Part shown: in pieces, positions 1 through 5,338 of the stretch
How positions within the stretch are numbered: the stretch's first letter is position 1
Layout of the letters: every line of letters starts with the position of its first letter
Notes under the pieces: model-generated
Seen by the model: only the letters and a program-made list of their open reading frames with translations
What the model was told of the DNA's origin: nothing
The model's database searches: none
DNA from: Candidatus Omnitrophota bacterium
GTDB lineage: Bacteria; Omnitrophota; Gorgyraeia; Tantalellales; Tantalellaceae
Reading direction: 5' to 3'
DNA: 6,365 nt
NCBI GenBank assembly: GCA_030617085.1
Contig: JAUWWB010000060.1
Span: forward strand, 1-6,365
Position numbers and translations under genes: made by a program

Positions 1-519
1 CTGGCGAGAGAGATCATAAGGAGATTCCACCACCTGTACGGGAAGGAGATCCTCACCGAACCCGAACCCATGCTTACCAATGTCCCCAGGCTGGTCGGCC
101 TGGACAACAGAAAGATGTCCAAAAGCTACGGGAACTTTATCGCCCTGTCGGACCCCCCTGAAGCGGTCAAGAAAAAGGTCTACAGCATGTACACCGACCC
201 CAACAGAATAAGCGCCGATATTCCTGGAAAGGTCGAAGGCAATCCCGTATTCATCTACCATGATCTGTTTAATTCCAATAAAGAAGAAGTCGAGGACCTG
301 AAAAGCAGGTACCGGACCGGGAACGTAGGCGATGTCGAGGTCAAGCAAAAATTGTCAGTGGCTTTGAATAATTTCCTCAGGCCCATCCGCGAAAAAAGGT
401 CCGGCATTTCCGACGAGGACGCCCACGGGATCATAGTGGACGGCGCCGCGAAAGCAAGGAAGGCAGCATGGCGCACGATGAGCAAGGTGAAGAAGTGTCT
501 GCATCAAATGATCGATTAG
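1..519 (+). CDS. trpS: Tryptophanyl-tRNA synthetase, C-terminal part (5' truncated by window edge)
   Basis: Class I aminoacyl-tRNA synthetase that charges tRNA-Trp with tryptophan in the cytoplasm. The frame is open from base 1 and ends at TAG 517-519, giving 172 visible residues, about half of a usual TrpRS of 320-350 residues. The visible part begins just before the conserved stretch EPEPMLTNVPRLVGLDNRKM. The KMSKS ATP-binding loop (bases 112-126) is intact and followed by YGNFI. After it comes the helical anticodon-binding region with the NPVFIYHDLF segment typical of TrpRS. The ATG at base 70 is internal to the gene and not the start, since the reading frame and family similarity continue upstream. 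scpA follows after 10 nt, suggesting co-transcription. TyrRS shares the KMSKS motif, but the LVGLDNRKMSKS context and the C-terminal helices fit TrpRS. Confidence 0.95.
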   Translation: MAREIIRRFHHLYGKEILTEPEPMLTNVPRLVGLDNRKMSKSYGNFIALSDPPEAVKKKVYSMYTDPNRISADIPGKVEGNPVFIYHDLFNSNKEEVEDLKSRYRTGNVGDVEVKQKLSVALNNFLRPIREKRSGISDEDAHGIIVDGAAKARKAAWRTMSKVKKCLHQMID

Positions 520-529
520 ACACGGATCG

Positions 530-1282
530 ATGCCGATGACGTACAAAGTTAAGCTTAATATCTTCGAGGGGCCTCTCGACCTTTTGCTGTTTCTGATCAA
601 GAGGGAGAAGATCGATATCTACGATATTCCGATCTCCGGGATCACCGAGCGGTACCTTGAATACCTGGAGTCGATGAGGCTCCTGGACCTGGAGATCGCG
701 GGAGAGTTCCTTGTCATGGCGGCCACCCTCATGCACATCAAGAGCAAGATGCTCCTGCCGCAGGATGAGAACGATATAGAGGAGGCAGAAGAAGAGGATC
801 CCCGCGAGGAGCTCGTCCGGAAACTGCTGGAATACAAAAAATACAAGGAAGCGTCACAGCAGCTTCTGGAGATGCACGACAGGCACAAGGGCGCGTTCCT
901 GAGGAAAGGCGCCGGGGACAGAGAGAAAATAATATCGGACGACGGTCAGGAATATTTTGAGGCCAGCCTGTTCGATCTAATAACCGCGTTCAGGAAAGTC
1001 CTGAAGGAAGTCTCGAAAGAGGCTTTTCACAAGGTAATAAGAAACGAGTTCACGGTAAGCGACAAGATCCACCAGATCTACCATATACTGGCGAAGCAGC
1101 CGAAGATCTTTTTTTCGTCATTGTTCCGGAACGCCAGGAACAAGGACGAGGTGATCGTGATCTTTCTGGCGGTGCTGGAGCTGATGAAACTCCGGGAAGT
1201 CCTCATCGTCCAGAAAGAGGTTTTCGGAGAAATAGAGATAATCAGGAATTCGGAAGTGGTCAAGCGGGGGTTCAGTTCGTAG
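530..1282 (+). CDS. scpA: Segregation and condensation protein A (kleisin subunit of SMC-ScpAB)
   Basis: Kleisin subunit of the bacterial condensin: it bridges the SMC heads and binds a ScpB dimer, helping to compact and segregate the chromosome. The 250-residue length is normal for the family. The N-terminal SMC-neck-binding domain shows the hallmark FEGPLDLLLFLI (residues 12-23), DIYDIPISGITERYLEY (29-45) and AGEFLVMAATLMHIKSKMLLP (57-77, key residues AGEFL and KSKMLLP). An acidic linker (about 79-95, EDNDIEEAEEED-like) leads to the middle ScpB-binding region. The C-terminal winged helix (about 175-237) ends with the family pattern VIVIFLAVLELMKL and FGEIEII. Two in-frame ATGs lie at 530 and 536. 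Neither has a good Shine-Dalgarno: only GGA at 524-526 is nearby, so the start could be either. It lies 10 nt after trpS, and the partner gene scpB follows. Confidence 0.96.
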   Translation: MPMTYKVKLNIFEGPLDLLLFLIKREKIDIYDIPISGITERYLEYLESMRLLDLEIAGEFLVMAATLMHIKSKMLLPQDENDIEEAEEEDPREELVRKLLEYKKYKEASQQLLEMHDRHKGAFLRKGAGDREKIISDDGQEYFEASLFDLITAFRKVLKEVSKEAFHKVIRNEFTVSDKIHQIYHILAKQPKIFFSSLFRNARNKDEVIVIFLAVLELMKLREVLIVQKEVFGEIEIIRNSEVVKRGFSS

Positions 1283-1296
1283 CGGCCTAATTGCAT

Positions 1297-1326
1297 GTAG
1301 GGGCAGGCCCCTGTGCCTGCCCTTTT
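1297..1326. repeat. GTAGGGGC-type palindromic repeat between scpA and scpB
   Basis: A perfect 8-bp inverted repeat, GGGCAGGC (1301-1308) and GCCTGCCC (1315-1322), encloses a 6-nt loop. It is preceded by GTAGG and followed by TTTT (1323-1326). It starts 15 nt after the scpA stop and ends 32 nt before the scpB ATG. The stem plus four Ts could act as a weak intrinsic terminator or mRNA-stabilising hairpin, but the T run is short. The GTAGGRGC lead-in also occurs at the palindrome 4266-4288, so a dispersed repeat family is the preferred reading. The hairpin is seen directly; its function is inference. Confidence 0.6.
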
Positions 1327-1344
1327 GCCATCGGTACCCGGTTC

Positions 1345-1348
1345 GGAG
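1345..1348 (+). promoter_or_regulatory. Shine-Dalgarno that decides the scpB start
   Basis: GGAG lies 9 nt upstream of ATG 1358, and a second GGAG (1352-1355) sits close to the same start codon. This supports ATG 1358 over the upstream in-frame GTG at 1313. That GTG lies inside the palindromic repeat and would add 15 residues unlike any ScpB N-terminus. Confidence 0.6.
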
Positions 1349-1357
1349 CTTGGAGAG

Positions 1358-1981
1358 ATGGAAAATATTGACAAGGTAAAGAGCATAATCGAGGCGTTGC
1401 TTATTGTTTCCGAGGACGGGTTGAGCGGGGAGGACCTGAAAGGCGCGATGCCTGATTCGGATGAGAAGGATATCGCCGACGGCGTCCGGCTCCTGAAAGA
1501 GGAGTACAGCGCATCGGGCAGAGCTTTCAATATCGCCGAGATCGCCGGCAGGTACCGTATAGTGACCCACCCGGAATACATGCCGTGGATAAGCAACCTT
1601 TACCGGAAAGATATCGACCGGCTGACGGGCCCCTCGCTGGAAACGCTGGCGATCATCGCGTACAAGCAGCCCCTTACGAGGGCCGAAGTCGAAAGCATCC
1701 GAGGGGTCAATGTCGGCGGGGTGCTTAAAGCGCTCCTTAACAAGGAGCTTATCCGGGTCGCGGGCAGAAAAGATGTCATAGGCAGGCCCCTGGTTTACGG
1801 GACTACCGCCAAATTCCTTGAGATATTCGGCTTAAACTCGCTGGACGACCTGCCGACGCTGAGGGATTTTAGTGAAGAGGACCTTGAATACGGCAAACCG
1901 CGGGAAAAGGTCCGGGTGGAGGAAGGGGATGAAGAGATCGCAAAGGAGACGGATGACAATGAGTCCGAAAAACCTGAATGA
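1358..1981 (+). CDS. scpB: Segregation and condensation protein B (winged-helix partner of ScpA)
   Basis: ScpB dimerises through winged helices and binds the centre of the ScpA kleisin in the SMC-ScpAB condensin. The chosen start gives 207 residues, normal for the family, and begins MENIDKVKSIIEALLIVSE, the usual first winged-helix opening. The second winged helix carries the family signature: SLETLAIIAYKQPLTRAEVE (93-112), IRGVNVGGVLKALL (114-127), LI-VAGR (131-137), GRPLVYGTT (142-150), FLEIFGL (153-159) and LDDLP (162-166). The C-terminal tail (about 171-207) is highly charged and probably disordered, as is common. The upstream GTG at 1313 was rejected because it falls inside a repeat and lacks family similarity. 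The 3' end overlaps the start of pheA by 23 nt, suggesting translational coupling between the condensin and aromatic genes. Confidence 0.95.
   Translation: MENIDKVKSIIEALLIVSEDGLSGEDLKGAMPDSDEKDIADGVRLLKEEYSASGRAFNIAEIAGRYRIVTHPEYMPWISNLYRKDIDRLTGPSLETLAIIAYKQPLTRAEVESIRGVNVGGVLKALLNKELIRVAGRKDVIGRPLVYGTTAKFLEIFGLNSLDDLPTLRDFSEEDLEYGKPREKVRVEEGDEEIAKETDDNESEKPE
1942..1948 (+). promoter_or_regulatory. Shine-Dalgarno of pheA inside scpB
   Basis: AAAGGAG lies within the last codons of scpB. It is 4 nt from ATG 1953 and 10 nt from ATG 1959, so it supports a pheA start at one of these two. It argues against the long 5' extension to ATG 1872, which would add 29 arginine- and lysine-rich residues read out of frame through scpB. 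Confidence 0.65.
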
Positions 1982-3032
1982 CCTGAGAAAAGAGATCGAC
2001 GGGATAGACTCCCGCATCGTGGAGCTGATAAGCAGGCGCGGCAGTGTGAGCCGCGAGATCGGGAAGATCAAGCAAACCAAAAAGCAGCCGGTTTACAGCC
2101 CCGACAGGGAGAGCCAGGTGTACGCCCGGGTCGCGAAGAACAACACCGGGCCGCTGGCGGACGCGTCCATGGAAGCGATATACCGCGAGATCATGTCCGC
2201 CTGTATCTCGCTGGAGAGGCCGATGACCGTGGCATACCTGGGGCCGGAACTCACCTTTACCCACCAGGCGTCCTTGAAAAAATTCGGGTCAAGCGTCAGG
2301 TACCTGTCGTGCGACAGCATCCCGGGGGTGTTCCGCGAGGTGGAAAAAGACAACGTGGACTACGGGGTGGTGCCGATAGAGAACTCTACCGAAGGAGCCG
2401 TCAACTATACGCTGGACATGTTCGTCGATTCGCCGCTCATCATATGTTCCGAGATCTATTATCCGATCCGGCACAGCCTCCTCGGCAAGAGAAGCAGCAT
2501 GAGATCGATCAAAAGGATCTATTCAAACCCGCAGGTCTTCGGGCAGTGCCGCGGGTGGATAGAGAAGAACCTCCCCGGGGCCAGGCTCCGGGACGCCGCT
2601 TCAACGTCCAGGGGCGCGGAGATAGCGGCGAGGCACGTCGACTCGGCCTGCATAGCGAGCGAACTTGCCGCGAAAAAATACGGGCTTAAAGTGATCGCCA
2701 GAGCGATAGAGGACTCAGCCACCAACGTTACAAGGTTCCTCGTCGTTGGAAAGCAGATGAGCAAGGTCTCCGGAGACGACAAGACATCCATCGTTTTTTC
2801 CGTGAAGGACAGGCCCGGCGTGCTGCACGACATGCTCAGCTCTTTCAAGGCGAACGGCATTAACCTGACCAAGATCGAGTCCAGGCCTTCAAAGGAGAAG
2901 CTCTGGAAATACTACTTTTTCATCGACATGGAAGGCCATCGCGAGACCCCGAAACTGAAAAAGACGCTGAAAGAAATGGAAAAGAAGTGTCACTTTCTGA
3001 AGATACTCGGATCTTATCCGAAGGGGAAATAA
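1959..3032 (+). CDS. pheA: Bifunctional chorismate mutase / prephenate dehydratase with ACT domain (P-protein)
   Basis: Converts chorismate to prephenate, then prephenate to phenylpyruvate, the precursor of phenylalanine. From ATG 1959 it has 357 residues, normal for a P-protein. ATG 1953 (two residues longer) is equally possible. Residues about 1-86 form an AroQ-type chorismate mutase. By-eye alignment to the E. coli enzyme places the active-site equivalents at R10, R26, K38 and E51, with Glu86 at the E. coli Gln88 position. The dehydratase domain starts at about residue 89 (MTVAYLGPELTFTHQA) and shows PIENSTEGAVNYT (139-151), SNPQVFGQC (189-197) and the catalytic TRF motif (258-260). A C-terminal ACT domain (about 275-357) holds PGVLHDML and ESRP (307-310), the latter known to contribute to phenylalanine binding, so feedback inhibition by Phe is expected. 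It overlaps scpB by 23 nt and is followed by a 108-nt repeat-bearing spacer. Confidence 0.95.
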   Translation: MSPKNLNDLRKEIDGIDSRIVELISRRGSVSREIGKIKQTKKQPVYSPDRESQVYARVAKNNTGPLADASMEAIYREIMSACISLERPMTVAYLGPELTFTHQASLKKFGSSVRYLSCDSIPGVFREVEKDNVDYGVVPIENSTEGAVNYTLDMFVDSPLIICSEIYYPIRHSLLGKRSSMRSIKRIYSNPQVFGQCRGWIEKNLPGARLRDAASTSRGAEIAARHVDSACIASELAAKKYGLKVIARAIEDSATNVTRFLVVGKQMSKVSGDDKTSIVFSVKDRPGVLHDMLSSFKANGINLTKIESRPSKEKLWKYYFFIDMEGHRETPKLKKTLKEMEKKCHFLKILGSYPKGK

Positions 3033-3041
3033 TTTAAGATC

Positions 3042-3132
3042 AGGGACTGGGGACTGGGGACTAGGGGCTGGGTTATAGTGAAAAAGCGTTTGCCTTGTAA
3101 AACTAGTCCCCAGTCCCCAGTCCCCAGTCCCT
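3042..3132. repeat. Facing blocks of a CCCCAGT/GGGACTG heptamer forming a long inverted repeat
   Basis: The pheA-hisC spacer holds about four tandem copies of GGGACTG on the left (3043-3072: two perfect, one ending in A, one reading GGGGCTG). About four copies of the complement lie on the right (3103-3132). The arms pair perfectly in two slipped registers: 21 bp (3042-3062 with 3112-3132) or 22 bp (3043-3064 with 3103-3124). Between them lies an AT-richer core of about 38 nt. The unit matches the CCCCAGT heptamer class described as short tandem repeated repetitive (STRR) sequences in heterocystous cyanobacteria, though the rest of the window does not look cyanobacterial. No open reading frame occupies the element. 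It may be a mobile or slippage-expanded repeat, an mRNA hairpin, or both. Confidence 0.85.
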
Positions 3133-3140
3133 AAAAAGCT

Positions 3141-4241
3141 ATGAAGTGGAAACCCCATCTGGACAGCATAAAGCCGTACAAGCCAGGCAAGCCCATTGAG
3201 GAGGTCAAGCGCGAGCTCGGGCTGGAGAGGGTCATCAAGCTCGCTTCGAACGAGAACCCCATGGGGCCTTCTCCCGCGGCCGTCGAAGCCATGGCGGATG
3301 CCGCTAAACACGTCAACAGGTATCCCGACGGCGGATGTTTTTACCTGAGGCAGGCCCTGAGCAAAAAGCTTTCCGTTCCCGCGGATAATATCGTCTTCGG
3401 CAACGGGTCCGACGAGATCATCGTCCTGGCGCTTCACGCGTTCGTGGATCCGGAAAACGAGGTAGTCGTCGCCTCCCCGACGTTCCTTATCTATCACATA
3501 GCTTCCATGATAAAAGGGGCCAAAGTGAGGACGGTCCCCCTAAAGGACTACAAGTATGACCTTGAAGGCATGCTTGAGGTCATAACCGACCGCACCAGGG
3601 TTGTTTTCATCGCCAACCCGGACAACCCCACAGGCAGTTACGTTACACGCGCCGAGCTGGAAAGCTTCATGGATAAAATACCCGAAGACGTCCTCGTTTT
3701 CATGGACGAGGCCTATTATGAGTACGCCTCGGGAGGGGATTATCCCGAAACCGTGCCGCTTACGGCGCGCGAAGACCGCAGCGTGGTGGTCGCCAGGACC
3801 TTTTCCAAGGCATACAGCCTGGCCGGGCTGCGAATAGGATACGGCATAGCAAGGAGCGATATTGCCGGGGTACTTAACAAGGTGAGGGAACCGTTCAACG
3901 TTAATTCTCTCGCCCAGGCCGCCGCCCTGGCCGCGCTTGAGGACAGCGCTCATCTGGCCGCTTCCGTCGCTCTCGTCCGGGACGAAAAAAAGAAGTTTTA
4001 CGCCGCGTTTGACGGGCTTGATATATCATATGTCCCCAGCCGGACGAATTTCATCCTTGTCGACACGGAACGCGACTCGGCGAAAGTCTACGACTACCTG
4101 CTTCGCAGGGGCGTGATAGTCCGCGAGATGTCCGCGTGGGGACTCAAGGGTTTTATCAGGGTGAACATCGGCCTTTCCGAAGAGAACGACGCCTTCCTGG
4201 AAGTTTTCAGGGAGGCGCTGACGAAGGTGCCGGCAAACTGA
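3141..4241 (+). CDS. hisC: Histidinol-phosphate / aromatic aminotransferase, HisC family
   Basis: PLP-dependent class I/II aminotransferase of 366 residues, the usual HisC length. HisC transaminates imidazole acetol phosphate with glutamate in histidine synthesis; several HisC-family enzymes also act on phenylpyruvate, hydroxyphenylpyruvate or prephenate. Visible motifs are KLASNENPMGPSP (33-45), RYPDGG (60-65), GNGSDE (87-92), ANPDNPTG (158-165, Asn162), the cofactor-binding FMDEAYYEY (187-195, Asp189 and Tyr192) and FSKAYSLAGLRIGYG (221-235). The Schiff-base lysine is K223 and R231 is the phosphate-side arginine. RVNIG with R340 matches the substrate-carboxylate arginine. The start fits the family (LDSIKPYKPGKPIEEV near the N-terminus), yet only AAAAAGCT lies between the repeat and the ATG, with no clear Shine-Dalgarno. 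Its place between pheA and aroF, with no other his gene in view, suggests the final step of Phe/Tyr synthesis. Whether it also serves histidine cannot be told from sequence. Confidence 0.9.
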   Translation: MKWKPHLDSIKPYKPGKPIEEVKRELGLERVIKLASNENPMGPSPAAVEAMADAAKHVNRYPDGGCFYLRQALSKKLSVPADNIVFGNGSDEIIVLALHAFVDPENEVVVASPTFLIYHIASMIKGAKVRTVPLKDYKYDLEGMLEVITDRTRVVFIANPDNPTGSYVTRAELESFMDKIPEDVLVFMDEAYYEYASGGDYPETVPLTAREDRSVVVARTFSKAYSLAGLRIGYGIARSDIAGVLNKVREPFNVNSLAQAAALAALEDSAHLAASVALVRDEKKKFYAAFDGLDISYVPSRTNFILVDTERDSAKVYDYLLRRGVIVREMSAWGLKGFIRVNIGLSEENDAFLEVFREALTKVPAN

Positions 4242-4245
4242 TCGG

Positions 4246-4262
4246 GTAGGGAGAGACCCTAC
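4246..4262. repeat. Small hairpin just after hisC
   Basis: GTAGGG (4246-4251) and CCCTAC (4257-4262) form a perfect 6-bp stem with an AGAGA loop, starting 4 nt after the hisC stop. No T run follows, so it is not a canonical intrinsic terminator. It lies directly beside a second palindrome (4272-4288). Confidence 0.5.
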
Positions 4263-4265
4263 GCC

Positions 4266-4288
4266 GTAGGAGCCCGCCAGAGGCGGGC
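4266..4288. repeat. GTAGGAGC-type palindrome upstream of aroF
   Basis: GCCCGCC (4272-4278) and GGCGGGC (4282-4288) make a perfect 7-bp G/C stem around an AGA loop, preceded by GTAGG. The GTAGGRGC lead-in matches that of the scpA-scpB palindrome. The stem ends 6 nt before the aroF Shine-Dalgarno, leaving the ribosome site itself free. No T run follows. Confidence 0.55.
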
Positions 4289-4305
4289 GAACAGAAGGAG
4301 CCACT

Positions 4306-5322
4306 ATGATCATAGTACTTAAGCCCAATGCCACGAAGGAACAGATCGAGCATGTAATGGAAAAGACGAAAAAGATGGGGCTGGAGCCCTGGCTGTCCGA
4401 AGGCGTGGAACGCTCGATAATAGCCGTCAAGGGAGAGGAGGACGCTCTGAGGGCCCTTCCCCTGGAAGCTTTCCCCGGCGTGGAAAGGGTGGTGCCGATA
4501 TTAAAGCCGTACAAGCTGGCGTCGCTTGACTACAAGGGCGAGCCAAGCGAGATCGATATAGGCCGGGGCGTAACCATAGGTGGAAAAAAGGTAGTGGTAA
4601 TGGCCGGACCGTGTTCCGTCGAAAACCGGGAGATGATCCTGAACACGGCCGAAGCGGTCAAAAAAGCCGGCGCGCTGGTTTTAAGGGGAGGTGCTTTCAA
4701 GCCGAGGACAAGTCCGTACAGCTTTCAGGGCCTGGGAGAGGAGGGGCTGAAGTATCTTGCCGAGGCCGGGGAGAAGACGGGTTTGCTTGTCATAACGGAA
4801 CTGATGGATGTCCGGAACATCGAGATGTTCGAGAAGTACGTGGACATTATACAGATAGGCGCCCGGAACATGCAGAATTTCGATCTCTTGAAAGAAGTCG
4901 GTAAAGTGCGGAAGCCGGTAGTCTTGAAAAGAGGCATAGCCAACACCATAAAAGAATTTCTCATGAGTGCCGAGTATATCCTGGCGGGGGGCAACCCGGA
5001 CGTGATCCTCTGTGAAAGAGGCATACGCACGTTCGAGGATTTTACCAGGTTCACGCTGGATATAAACGCCATTCCGGCGATAAAGAGCGTAAGCCATCTG
5101 CCGATAATCGTCGACCCCTCGCACGGGACCGGCAGGTGGGGAATGGTAAGCGCGGTATCCCTGGCGGCGATCGCCGCGGGCGCTGACGGGCTTCTTGTCG
5201 AAGTGCACCCGAACCCGGAAGACGCGCTTTCCGACGGCGACCAGTCGCTGCTCCCCGAAACGTTCGAGGACCTAATGCGCAAGGCGGCCAGGGTCGCGGA
5301 GGCTGTGGGGCGTGAAGTCTGA
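4306..5322 (+). CDS. aroF: 3-deoxy-7-phosphoheptulonate (DAHP) synthase, Thermotoga-type with N-terminal regulatory domain
   Basis: Condenses phosphoenolpyruvate and erythrose 4-phosphate to DAHP, the first step of the shikimate pathway. The 338 residues equal the length I recall for the Thermotoga maritima enzyme. Residues 1 to about 70 form the ferredoxin-like (ACT-like) domain (MIIVLKPNATKEQIEHV...VERVVPILKPYKL) that confers feedback inhibition by Tyr and/or Phe in T. maritima. The TIM-barrel catalytic domain follows, with MAGPCSVE (99-106), LRGGAFKPRTSPYSFQG (126-142), IGARNMQNF (184-192), LKRG (207-210), VDPSHGTGR (269-277) and VEVHPNP (298-304). The four expected metal ligands are present at C103, H273, E299 and D310, each one residue beyond the T. 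maritima numbering (C102, H272, E298, D309). ATG 4306 has an excellent AAGGAG (4295-4300) at 5-nt spacing. The stop codon lies inside a TGAAGTC repeat, and tyrA follows 16 nt later. Confidence 0.96.
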   Translation: MIIVLKPNATKEQIEHVMEKTKKMGLEPWLSEGVERSIIAVKGEEDALRALPLEAFPGVERVVPILKPYKLASLDYKGEPSEIDIGRGVTIGGKKVVVMAGPCSVENREMILNTAEAVKKAGALVLRGGAFKPRTSPYSFQGLGEEGLKYLAEAGEKTGLLVITELMDVRNIEMFEKYVDIIQIGARNMQNFDLLKEVGKVRKPVVLKRGIANTIKEFLMSAEYILAGGNPDVILCERGIRTFEDFTRFTLDINAIPAIKSVSHLPIIVDPSHGTGRWGMVSAVSLAAIAAGADGLLVEVHPNPEDALSDGDQSLLPETFEDLMRKAARVAEAVGREV

Positions 5323-5331
5323 AGTCTGAAG
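5313..5331. repeat. TGAAGTC heptamer tandem repeat across the aroF stop
   Basis: Two perfect TGAAGTC units plus a partial TGAAG occupy 5313-5331. The second unit supplies the TGA stop of aroF (5320-5322), and the first encodes its final Glu-Val. The array fills most of the 16-nt gap before tyrA. It is short, but it is the second heptamer array in the window, with an unrelated unit. Confidence 0.6.
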
Positions 5332-5338
5332 AAAGATC

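Noticed and set aside
1301..1326. Strong intrinsic terminator after scpA
   Set aside because: The stem is good but only four Ts follow, and scpB, its functional partner, continues directly downstream. It is kept as a repeat with possible weak termination.
1313..1357. GTG start for scpB, 15 residues longer
   Set aside because: The GTG is inside the palindromic repeat, and the added residues do not resemble ScpB. ATG 1358 has well-placed GGAG sequences.
1872..1958. Upstream extension of pheA to ATG 1872
   Set aside because: It would overlap scpB by 110 nt and add 29 basic residues without family similarity. The Shine-Dalgarno at 1942-1948 points to ATG 1953 or 1959.
2309..2689. Alternative plus-strand frame of 126 codons inside pheA
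   Set aside because: The pheA frame carries all dehydratase motifs over this stretch. The other frame is Arg- and Gly-rich, without similarity to anything I recognise.
3073..3110. Promoter for hisC inside the repeat core
   Set aside because: The core is AT-richer and contains TTGCC and TATAG, but no pair of -35 and -10 boxes with 16-18 nt spacing lies in a usable position.
3042..3132. CRISPR array
   Set aside because: The units are 7 nt, directly abutting and inverted around one core, with no spacers of regular length and no cas genes nearby.
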